From: Planctomycetales bacterium
GTDB taxonomy: Bacteria > Planctomycetota > Phycisphaerae > SM23-33
NCBI GenBank assembly: GCA_030642005.1
Contig: DAOWOP010000180.1
Location: 1-5,383 of the forward strand
Length of the DNA stretch: 5,383 nt
Direction of reading: 5' to 3'
The first letter of the stretch is position 1. Each line of letters starts with the position of its first letter. Below, piece by piece: positions 1 to 5,383 of the stretch. Under the pieces are notes generated by a model that worked only from the letters and a program-made list of their open reading frames with translations, searched no databases and had not been told where the DNA came from. Made by a program: the position numbers and the translations under genes.

Positions 1-74
1 CGAGCCGCGACTGTAAAGGAGCGGTCATTAAAACTTCCGCATCGGTCTGACCGCTCCCTCACGGTCGCGGCTCG
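1..74. repeat. Imperfect palindrome / REP-like stem-loop
   Basis: An outer arm of 11 bases (1-11, CGAGCCGCGAC) is the exact reverse complement of 64-74, and an inner arm of 9 bases (18-26, GGAGCGGTC) is the exact reverse complement of 49-57. The two stems are separated by a six-by-six internal loop (12-17 against 58-63) and closed by a 22-base loop. It begins at the window edge, so it may extend further left. It has no T-run after it, so it is not a standard terminator. It resembles the dispersed GC-rich palindromes of planctomycete genomes; that comparison is from memory and needs a copy count. Confidence 0.75.
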
Positions 75-116
75 TTTATCGCCCGCCAGCGCATTTACTT
101 TGTGCGCCCAGTATTA

Positions 117-190
117 TTGGTGGAACAGGTTTGCAACCTGTTCGTCTCTGGACTGGTGAGCGTGCACAGGTTACAAACCTGTGCCACCAA
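117..190. repeat. REPIN-like pair of inverted hairpins
   Basis: Two hairpins with 9-bp arms and 3-base loops (123-131/135-143 and 164-172/176-184) lie in opposite orientation 20 bases apart. The ends TTGGTGG (117-123) and CCACCAA (184-190) are also exact reverse complements, so the unit is one 27-base sequence present twice as an inverted pair with three differences. Two of these differences are at positions that pair with each other in the stem (A124-T142 against C-G in the other copy), so pairing is kept. This is the architecture of REPIN or MITE-like elements. It lies about 100 bases past the 3' end of the methyltransferase gene. Confidence 0.75.
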
Positions 191-288
191 AGGTGTTACC
201 CTGAATTGAATCAGGCCGACAATTCGGAAACCCGTATAACGGTGTTGGGACGAAGCACTTAATTCCTTTTCACCCCGGATGTCGGAGT

Positions 289-924
289 TCAAGAACTGCT
301 GGCGGCGCGGAGGACGAACAGGTCGTCGCGATCGATCAGTTTATCGAGTTTCAGCCCGGCCCCAGCCAGCAGGTCTGGCCAATGGTGCTTTTCCGGGAGC
401 AGGTCGCCCCCTACCGCCCCGCCGACGCCGCTGTGAAAGGCGTTAATCGCCTTGCTTCCGGCGAGGTGCATCACGATTAACATCCCGCCGGGCTTCAGGG
501 CCGCTACTATATTCGTCAATGCGCCCGCCTGGTCGCGAAAGTGCGGGAAACTGTGGAAACACAAGGCTACGTCAAATTCGCCGATCGGCCTTTCGTCGCA
601 AATGTCCAGCAGGCGGAAATCGGCGTCAATCCCCTTGGGCCGCGCCGCCGCCAGCATGACCTCGGAAAAATCCACCGCCGCTACACGACCCGGCGCAACG
701 GTTGAACAAAGCCAGGGCGTTATCTGACCCGTTCCGCAGCCGACCTCAAGGAGGTCCATCCCGCTGCGCAGACCCATCATGCCTCGTAACTCTTCCAGGC
801 GGCGAAGGTTGGAATCTATCGCCGGCCCGTCGTCGTCCCACGAGCCGGCGTGACGGTTGAAAAAGGCGACCCGCGGATCGTCCGTAATAATCTTTTCAGA
901 TTTTTTAATATTCAATCTTGACAT
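289..924 (-). CDS. Class I SAM-dependent methyltransferase
   Basis: This 211-residue cytoplasmic protein has a complete Rossmann-type methyltransferase core. Motif I is LLEVGCGTGQ (58-67), the SAM-binding glycine loop. Motif II is VAAVDFS (81-87), with D85 expected to hold the ribose hydroxyls. The segment FDVALCFHSFPHF (117-129) is the motif IV region and LKPGGMLIV (143-151) is the strand after it. The C-terminal part (154-185) has a His/Gly-rich stretch ending in LLPE that may shape the substrate pocket. It resembles the broad Methyltransf_11/25-type families; the substrate cannot be read from sequence. The ATG at 924-922 follows a good ribosome-binding site, AGGAGAAG (939-932), with seven bases between. 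It is transcribed away from the rightward gene run and probably from the consensus promoter at 989-961. The function beyond methyl transfer is unknown. Confidence 0.93.
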   Translation of the reverse strand: MSRLNIKKSEKIITDDPRVAFFNRHAGSWDDDGPAIDSNLRRLEELRGMMGLRSGMDLLEVGCGTGQITPWLCSTVAPGRVAAVDFSEVMLAAARPKGIDADFRLLDICDERPIGEFDVALCFHSFPHFRDQAGALTNIVAALKPGGMLIVMHLAGSKAINAFHSGVGGAVGGDLLPEKHHWPDLLAGAGLKLDKLIDRDDLFVLRAASSS

Positions 925-946
925 AGCACAACTTCTCCTGTATTAA
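918..946 (+). promoter_or_regulatory. Mirror-image sigma70-type promoter, rightward
   Basis: On the plus strand TTGACA (918-923), 17 bases, then TATTAA (941-946) repeats the minus-strand promoter exactly in mirror image. The predicted start is near 953, about 106 bases before the PEP-CTERM start codon at 1059. The -35 overlaps the first codons of the methyltransferase (ATG-TCA-AG read on the other strand), so it may be partly a coincidence of coding sequence. The matching spacing and shared centre of symmetry argue that it is real. Confidence 0.5.
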
Positions 947-967
947 CAAAAATCGCTTTGTTAATAC
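940..967. promoter_or_regulatory. Perfect 11-bp dyad, probable operator
   Basis: GTATTAACAAA (940-950) and its exact reverse complement (957-967) are separated by AATCGC (951-956). The dyad covers both predicted -10 boxes and both predicted start sites, the usual place for an operator of a dimeric helix-turn-helix repressor (TetR, ArsR or MarR type). No regulator gene lies in the window. It could instead form a hairpin in the methyltransferase leader just before the ribosome-binding site. Confidence 0.6.
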
Positions 968-989
968 CGCCGGGGCTTGATCGTGTCAA
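961..989 (-). promoter_or_regulatory. Sigma70-type promoter for the methyltransferase
   Basis: On the minus strand a perfect -35 TTGACA (989-984) is followed by exactly 17 bases and a -10 TATTAA (966-961). The predicted start is near 954, giving a leader of about 30 bases that includes the AGGAGAAG site before the ATG at 924. The -10 hexamer lies within the right arm of the 940-967 dyad, so a dimeric regulator bound there would cover -10 and +1. Confidence 0.7.
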
Positions 990-1011
990 GGCTCAAACAC
1001 GAACGGCGGTA
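965..1011 (+). promoter_or_regulatory. Possible structured 5' leader
   Basis: Within the predicted leader of the rightward transcript, TACCGCCG (965-972) pairs perfectly with CGGCGGTA (1004-1011). Inside it, TCGTGT (981-986) can pair with ACACGA (997-1002), or alternatively CTTGA (976-980) with TCAAG (986-990). The two inner pairings share base 986, so they exclude each other. It matches no riboswitch class I know; it may simply be stable leader RNA. Confidence 0.3.
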
Positions 1012-1045
1012 ACGGCTCATGCTCAAAAACAGAGGAAAACCAGAA

Positions 1046-1051
1046 AAGGAG
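1046..1051 (+). promoter_or_regulatory. Ribosome-binding site AAGGAG choosing start 1059
   Basis: AAGGAG ends seven bases before the ATG at 1059 but only one base before the in-frame ATG at 1053. The second ATG is therefore the likely start of the PEP-CTERM gene. Confidence 0.8.
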
Positions 1052-1058
1052 AATGCTC

Positions 1059-2063
1059 ATGCTCGCAAAAGCCACAAAGATTGTTGTCGGTGTAGTTGCA
1101 CTGCTGCTCGTCGCATCGCCCGCCGTGTCCGAGACTCACTGGAACCTTCAGGCTGTCGATGAAGACGGCGTGGCGACCTGGAGCGGGACTTATCCGGTTA
1201 CAGTTACCGGCGTTATCCTCAACAACCACGAAGACATGCTCGACTCGACACCGAACTACCTGCCCTATACTCCAGAGAACGTTTGGAAGATAGGCGCACA
1301 GTGGCAGATTTTCATCCAGTCGGCTGACGTGCGGGACCACGGGGGCACAGCCTGCTGGATGGGACAAAACTACGGCAACACCTGGCGGAAAAATTCGGCG
1401 TTCAGTTACAGCGACGCCGAGTGGATCGCCGAATTGAATCGCCTGAACTACAGTACCGGCGATCCGGCCACCGGGCATCATTTCCGCAAGGGCGACCTGG
1501 TGCAGGTAACCGCCAACTTTGCAGGCTTCTACGGCGGCAAAACGAACGTTAACGAAAATCATGACAATAATCCCGCCTTCGATTTTACTATTACGCTGCT
1601 TGAGGCCGGTTACGGCATGCCCGCGCCGGACCTGATTACGCTGGCGATGGTAACGGACCTCGACGACAAGGACCCGGACACGCACGAGGACATCTTCGAC
1701 CAGACCCGTCTTTCCGGCGGGGAATACTTCCAGGGTCGCTACGTCCGCATCAACGGCTTGGAGATCGTCGATAGTTCCGGCTGGGGCGAGGAGGCCTGGG
1801 GCAACCGCATCTGCACCGTTACCGACGGCGAGGAGCGGATATTCAAACTGCGGATGCCGCGAGGCACGAAGGTCGATCTGGGTGATATTCCGACGAGCGA
1901 GTTCGACGCCATCGGCGTATTCAATCAGGAATCCGGCTCCGGCAGCGACGGGACCTTCGGATATGAACTGTATGTTACCGAGGTGATGGTGCCCGAACCG
2001 GCGACCGTTACACTGCTGGTGCTGGGAGGTCTGGCAACGCTGAGACGGCGCCGCACGAAGTGA
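1059..2063 (+). CDS. Secreted PEP-CTERM protein with two OB-fold-like halves
   Basis: The 334-residue protein begins with a signal peptide (K4, K7, hydrophobic 8-20, likely cleavage after the AVS ending at residue 24). It ends with a PEP-CTERM sorting tail: PEP at 312-314, a hydrophobic stretch 316-327 and an arginine cluster RRRR at 329-332. In known systems such tails are processed by an exosortase in the inner membrane. The mature part appears to hold two repeats of a beta-rich pattern. One (about 46-185) has PVTVTGVIL, WQIFIQ and GDLVQVTANFAGFYGG. The other (about 224-309) has GRYVRINGLEIVD, ICTVTDGEERIFKLR and GYELYVTEV. This pattern recalls extracellular OB-fold domains of nuclease-associated proteins, but no catalytic domain is present. 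Its stop overlaps the GTG start of the next gene, suggesting coupling. The function is unknown; a surface or matrix protein is likely. Confidence 0.88.
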   Translation: MLAKATKIVVGVVALLLVASPAVSETHWNLQAVDEDGVATWSGTYPVTVTGVILNNHEDMLDSTPNYLPYTPENVWKIGAQWQIFIQSADVRDHGGTACWMGQNYGNTWRKNSAFSYSDAEWIAELNRLNYSTGDPATGHHFRKGDLVQVTANFAGFYGGKTNVNENHDNNPAFDFTITLLEAGYGMPAPDLITLAMVTDLDDKDPDTHEDIFDQTRLSGGEYFQGRYVRINGLEIVDSSGWGEEAWGNRICTVTDGEERIFKLRMPRGTKVDLGDIPTSEFDAIGVFNQESGSGSDGTFGYELYVTEVMVPEPATVTLLVLGGLATLRRRRTK

Positions 2064-2827
2064 AGAAGTATAAAGGGAAGCATGTGTTCGACTCCAAAAC
2101 GCACATTCACGTGTCAGCCTGCCGCTCCGGCGGTGGGCTGACATGTTCCGCCCTGACAGGCTTGAGGCCAAACTTGCCCCGCGCTTTTACACTGATAGAG
2201 TTACTTGTCGTTGTCGCGATATTCGCTCTTCTGGTATCGATCCTGCTGCCGAGCCTTTCGGCGGCCAGGGAGCGGGCAAAAGTTGTCAAGGTTCACGCCG
2301 AGTTGCGCGGCATCGGCCTGACGCTGGAAATGTACGCCGGCGACGGCGAGCAGGGTTTGCCCCCTGTCCGCGTCTCGTGCAACTCGGACATGCACGGCCA
2401 CGAGTGGCAACTTCCCGTCGAGTTATCGGATAGCGGCTATCTGCCGAGCGGGCATGACCTGTGTCAAATGGTCGGCGTCGAGGACCCGTTCAACCCCGGC
2501 CATACCTATAAATACAATGCCCCTGGCGATATGGTTAACAACAATACGCTGGTCAAGAACAGCAATTACTTATGGGTGCCCGACAAGTTCCCTTGTCCTG
2601 ATGGCGAGGGAGATCTTTGGGTTACCGACGACGGTAAGTTATACAATATCCCGGACGCCTCGCCGGTCAGATGGGTCTTATGGAGCACCGGACCGAATGC
2701 TGATTCGGAAAAGGTTCAAAGTCCGCGGGCTCCGATATCCCGGCGGACGTGGTACAAGGGACTGGGCGACGAGGGCGTCATCTGCCACATCATGAGCAGT
2801 ACGGAAGAAATCGTTACCAGTCCGTAA
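2060..2827 (+). CDS. Prepilin/pseudopilin-like protein, N-terminal methylation motif
   Basis: The 255-residue product has a type IV prepilin signature. RA|FTLIELLVVV has its cleavage site after A42, Glu at mature position +5 (E47), a hydrophobic helix over 43-64 and then a charged helix with SAARERAK (67-74). Ala instead of Gly at -1 is common in planctomycete proteins of this kind. The C-terminal region (about 95-255) has several Cys (107, 135, 179, 242) and DPFNPGHTY (142-150). It resembles the GspG/GspH-like proteins abundant in this phylum, which are processed by a PilD-type peptidase and sit in the inner membrane facing outward. The GTG at 2060 shares four bases with the upstream stop but has no ribosome-binding site. 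A second in-frame GTG at 2084, six bases after AAAGGG, is an equally good start. Either gives an unusually long leader (42 or 34 residues) that contains a strong RNA hairpin. Confidence 0.85.
   Translation: MKKYKGKHVFDSKTHIHVSACRSGGGLTCSALTGLRPNLPRAFTLIELLVVVAIFALLVSILLPSLSAARERAKVVKVHAELRGIGLTLEMYAGDGEQGLPPVRVSCNSDMHGHEWQLPVELSDSGYLPSGHDLCQMVGVEDPFNPGHTYKYNAPGDMVNNNTLVKNSNYLWVPDKFPCPDGEGDLWVTDDGKLYNIPDASPVRWVLWSTGPNADSEKVQSPRAPISRRTWYKGLGDEGVICHIMSSTEEIVTSP
2072..2077 (+). promoter_or_regulatory. Possible ribosome-binding site AAAGGG for start 2084
   Basis: AAAGGG ends six bases before the in-frame GTG at 2084 and is the only plausible ribosome-binding site near the start of the prepilin-like gene. 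It favours the shorter 34-residue leader over the GTG at 2060. Confidence 0.4.
2109..2146 (+). other. 17-bp hairpin with UCCG loop in prepilin leader
   Basis: Bases 2109-2125 pair continuously with 2130-2146, closing a four-base loop TCCG (2126-2129). Of 17 pairs, 14 are Watson-Crick and three are G-U wobbles in RNA (2111-2144, 2120-2135, 2121-2134). The loop with its closing pair, C(UCCG)G, belongs to the very stable UNCG class. The structure lies entirely within the stretch coding for the prepilin leader, downstream of either candidate start. Confidence 0.7.
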
Positions 2828-2841
2828 CGCGAGTAGTATTT

Positions 2842-2999
2842 TGTCCCACGTATTTTGTTGGGTGCCATGTTCTCGCTCGAAGCACAGAGGTCTCCAAATC
2901 GCTATTAATCGCGATTTGGAGCCTCGCAGCGAAGGGCGTGAACATGCCTACCCGCTTCGCGTGAAGGCATGGCACCCACCCAGCAATTTCGGTGGGACA
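2842..2999. repeat. Nested palindromic MITE-like element
   Basis: Three nested inverted repeats share roughly one centre. The ends TGTCCCAC (2842-2849) match 2992-2999, TGGGTGCCATG (2859-2869) matches 2968-2978, and CTCCAAATCGC (2892-2902) matches 2911-2921; the last is extended by GAGG/CCTC (2887-2890/2922-2925) past a one-base bulge. A further hairpin, CATGCCT/AGGCATG (2943-2949/2965-2971), sits in the right half. GAGTAGT is present on both sides (2831-2837 and 3000-3006), a possible target duplication although the left copy is four bases from the palindrome end. No coding sequence is seen. The gap 2828-3018 between genes is otherwise empty, and no promoter stands out. Confidence 0.7.
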
Positions 3000-3006
3000 G
3001 AGTAGT

Positions 3007-3012
3007 GGAAGG
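3007..3012 (+). promoter_or_regulatory. Ribosome-binding site GGAAGG choosing start 3019
   Basis: GGAAGG ends six bases before the ATG at 3019 and directly abuts the in-frame ATG at 3013. It therefore fixes 3019 as the start; the next codons then read as a compact lipoprotein signal peptide. Confidence 0.75.
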
Positions 3013-3018
3013 ATGTCT

Positions 3019-3830
3019 ATGAAACGTTACATAGTTATTCTGTTATATTTATCGGCGTTGGTTGCAGTTGCCGGTTGCGGCAGGAAAGAGACCTCGCCGC
3101 CGCCGAAAGTTGCGGCGAGCACGTCGTATCTGGAATGCGCCACGCGGGAGTTTCTCGAAGACGGCGAACCCGTCCTCCGGCTGGCCGGGCCTGGAATGTG
3201 TCCCGGGCATTTCGACATTCGCCCTTCGCAAATCGACCAACTCCGCACCTGCCGGATGCTGCTGCGACAGGACTTTCAGGCATCGCTTGAGGCGAAACTT
3301 TCGGACCTCAAGGCCGCCGGTCTGCAAATCGCCTCGATTAAAATTCCCGGCGGGCTGTGCGAGCCGGAAAGTTACCTCTGCGCCTGCCGGCAGACGGCCG
3401 ACGCCTTCGTAGCCGCCGGTCTGCTTGATCGGACCGACGCCGACGACCGACTGGAAAAAGTCGTCGAGCGAATGGCGTCGCTCAGTGAATGGGCGAAAGG
3501 GCAAATGGAAGCGGCGAAACTCAAAGACGCACCCGTGCTTGCCGGCAGGCACCAGGCGGCCTTCTGCCGGTTCCTGGGCCTGAACGTGGTCGATACGTTC
3601 AGAGGCTCCGACACCGCCGGTATCAGCGAAATTGACACCGCTGTCCGTTCGGCAAGGTCCGCCGGGGTGAAAATAATCATCGCCAATCTGCCCGCAGGCC
3701 GGGGACTCGCCGACTCGCTGGCGGATCGACTGGGGGCGAAGGTGATTGTCTTCGGGAATTTTCCAACCGGCGAAGGCTTCGATAAACTCATCCGCGACAA
3801 CGTTACCAAACTCGTCGCGGGAAATCGATA

Positions 3831-3831
<1 letters not shown>
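3019..3831 (+). CDS. Metal ABC transporter substrate-binding lipoprotein, ZnuA-like
   Basis: The 270-residue protein starts with a lipoprotein signal peptide (MKRY, hydrophobic 5-18, lipobox VAGC with C20 as the lipidated residue), placing it on the outer face of the inner membrane. The body follows the two-lobe plan of cluster A-I metal-binding proteins. PGHFDIRPSQID (62-73) matches the first-ligand region with H64, a charged linker helix runs about 140-165, and GRHQAAFCRFLGL (176-188) matches the C-lobe ligand region with H178. ISEIDTAVRSARSAGVKIIIANL (202-224, spanning two segments) and KVIVFG (241-246) are the usual following helix and strands. Where the family has a His after the N lobe there is LCEPESYLCAC (113-123), and no clear Asp ligand follows strand 241-246. 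Seven cysteines besides C20 are unusual. No His-rich loop is present. Zinc or manganese is the likely substrate, inferred from the partner genes; gene symbols are withheld for that reason. Confidence 0.82.
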
Positions 3832-4610
<779 letters not shown>

Positions 4611-4616
<6 letters not shown>

Positions 4617-4701
4617 CGAATGCCAAATGTTAAATACCAAATGCTCCGGACGTACTTTCATTCTGTCATTTATCATTTATCATTTTTCATTTAGCATTTG
4701 T
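4611..4701. repeat. Inverted pair of AAATG/CATTT heptad arrays
   Basis: Five 7-base units run from 4611 to 4645 (AAATGAC, GAATGCC, AAATGTT, AAATACC, AAATGCT). Five more in the opposite sense run from 4667 to 4701 (CATTTAT twice, CATTTTT, CATTTAG, CATTTGT), with a related CATTCTGT at 4659-4666. Each AAATG-like core is placed to pair with a CATTT core around one centre at 4655, while the two variable bases of each unit mostly do not pair. The array contains the ATPase stop codon and separates the ATPase and permease genes by 123 bases. I see no certain promoter or terminator in this gap. Confidence 0.75.
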
Positions 4702-4739
4702 ACCGTAATACTGTTCAAACTTTTTTTCAGGTAATTTAG

Positions 4740-5383
4740 ATGAGCGAACTTATCCTCTGGTTGACTAACTGGGCGCCCGTGATGGTCGGCGGAGCGGTGG
4801 CTGGGGCATCGACGGGGATGCTCGGCGTCTATATTATCGGGATGCGGATACCGTTTCTGGGCGTCTGCGTCTCTCACGCAGCCCTGGCCGGTGCGGTCTT
4901 CGGCTCGCTTTTCGGCTTGTCCGGACCGATGCTGCTTATACCAGCCCTGGCCGGGGCGATTGTAACAGCAATGCTGCTGGGACTGCTCGATCCGGAAACC
5001 ACGCACATCAACATCAACGTCCTGATGGGCCTGCTGTTCACACTGTCGATGGGCCTGGCGTTCCTGGGCATCGGGCTGTTCGACAAGTTCGGCAGGAGCG
5101 ACAACGACGTCCGCAACCTTCTCTGGGGCAGCCTGATCTTCTGCCGGTGGAACCACGTGGCGATGATGTCGGCAGTAGCGGCTGCTCAGGTCGCCTTCGT
5201 CGTACTGTTCTACAAGGAGATGCGAGCGATAATGTTCAGCCGGCTTCACGCATCGGCTGCCGGCGTGCACGTAACGCTCATCTGGACGATATTCCTGGTC
5301 CTGACCGCCGCGGTGCTGACGGTGAACTTCCAGACAATCGGGGGATTGATGATCTACAGCCTCATGGCCAATCCCGCAGCCGC
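4740..5383 (+). CDS. Metal-ion ABC transporter permease, ABC-3 family (3' end cut)
   Basis: The frame is open from the ATG at 4740 to the window end, giving 214 residues of a family that usually has about 260-290, so the last 50 or more are missing. It is a very hydrophobic inner-membrane protein with predicted helices near 13-34, 39-59, 62-83, 93-113, 138-158, 177-197 and one starting near 198. Landmarks of the ABC-3 (ZnuB/MntC) family are SHAALAGAVFG (45-55), NLLWGSL (126-132, the region contacting the ATPase) and GGLMIYSLMANPAA (201-214). The permease would form the channel of the importer with the two preceding gene products. The ribosome-binding site is weak (CAGG, 4728-4731, eight bases before ATG). 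Unlike the tightly joined genes before it, it follows a repeat-filled gap. Confidence 0.93.
   Translation, partial: MSELILWLTNWAPVMVGGAVAGASTGMLGVYIIGMRIPFLGVCVSHAALAGAVFGSLFGLSGPMLLIPALAGAIVTAMLLGLLDPETTHININVLMGLLFTLSMGLAFLGIGLFDKFGRSDNDVRNLLWGSLIFCRWNHVAMMSAVAAAQVAFVVLFYKEMRAIMFSRLHASAAGVHVTLIWTIFLVLTAAVLTVNFQTIGGLMIYSLMANPAA

Noticed and set aside
1..74. Terminator for a gene left of the window
   Set aside because: The loop is long and only three T follow the stem, so a repeat is the better explanation.
95..292. A 65-codon open frame on the minus strand covering the REPIN-like unit
   Set aside because: Half of it is the inverted-repeat element, and the rest shows no domain or ribosome-binding site; its start overlaps the methyltransferase stop only by chance.
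452..727. A 91-codon open frame on the plus strand inside the methyltransferase
   Set aside because: It lies antisense to the SAM-binding core and has no ribosome-binding site or recognisable motif.
2082..2141. A 19-codon frame starting at ATG 2082 as a leader peptide
   Set aside because: It shares the possible ribosome-binding site at 2072-2077 with GTG 2084, but nothing in the peptide suggests function, and its TGA falls in the hairpin probably by chance.
1023..2171. A 382-codon open frame on the minus strand opposite the PEP-CTERM gene
   Set aside because: The plus strand has a signal peptide, a PEP-CTERM tail and a good ribosome-binding site. The minus frame has no recognisable domain and is a by-product of codon bias in a GC-rich gene.
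4721..4727. A run of seven T as part of a rho-independent terminator before the permease
   Set aside because: It lies about 19 bases beyond the end of the heptad hairpin and the stems are broken by bubbles. The permease also follows at once on the same strand and is needed with the ATPase.
4680..5270. A 196-codon open frame on the minus strand opposite the permease
   Set aside because: The plus strand encodes an unmistakable ABC-3 membrane protein. The minus product is His/Gln/Arg-rich, as expected opposite hydrophobic codons.

Overview
The window reads as a piece of a Planctomycetota chromosome, most likely class Phycisphaerae or a relative (inference from gene content, not from a marker gene). 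The pointers are a PEP-CTERM protein next to a prepilin-like protein with Ala rather than Gly before the cleavage site, moderately GC-rich coding sequence, and several kinds of intergenic palindromic repeats. No rRNA, tRNA, CRISPR array or transposase gene was seen.

Layout. Positions 1-288 hold no convincing gene, but two palindromic repeats: a stem-loop at 1-74 and a REPIN-like pair of inverted hairpins at 117-190. A class I SAM-dependent methyltransferase is on the minus strand (289-924). The gap 925-1058 between it and the rightward genes has unusual symmetry. A perfect 11-bp dyad (940-950/957-967) contains a -10-like TATTAA in each arm. A consensus TTGACA lies exactly 17 bp from each, and both -35s are placed symmetrically about the same centre. 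This predicts two face-to-face sigma70-type promoters starting at nearly the same point, with a probable operator across both.

Everything to the right is on the plus strand: a secreted PEP-CTERM protein that looks like two OB-fold-like domains (1059-2063); a prepilin/pseudopilin-like protein whose GTG start overlaps the previous stop (2060-2827); a predicted lipoprotein of the ZnuA-like metal-binding family (3019-3831); an ABC ATPase overlapping it by one base (3831-4616); and the first 214 residues of an ABC-3 (ZnuB-like) permease, cut by the window end (4740-5383). The last three form a metal-ion importer, probably for zinc or manganese. The binding protein lacks some usual ligand positions and carries seven extra cysteines.

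Two joints of this gene run are interrupted by non-coding repeats. Between the prepilin-like gene and the binding-protein gene is a nested palindrome (2842-2999) with a 7-base direct repeat, GAGTAGT, on either side; removing it would leave a 22-base operon-like gap. Between the ATPase and permease genes is an inverted pair of 7-base-period arrays (4611-4701) that includes the ATPase stop codon. A third structure, a 17-bp hairpin with a C(UCCG)G loop, lies inside the region coding for the prepilin leader (2109-2146). The best candidates for something undescribed are the symmetric promoter, the leader hairpin, the heptad array and the pairing of a metal importer with surface-protein genes. No complete new system can be claimed from this window alone.
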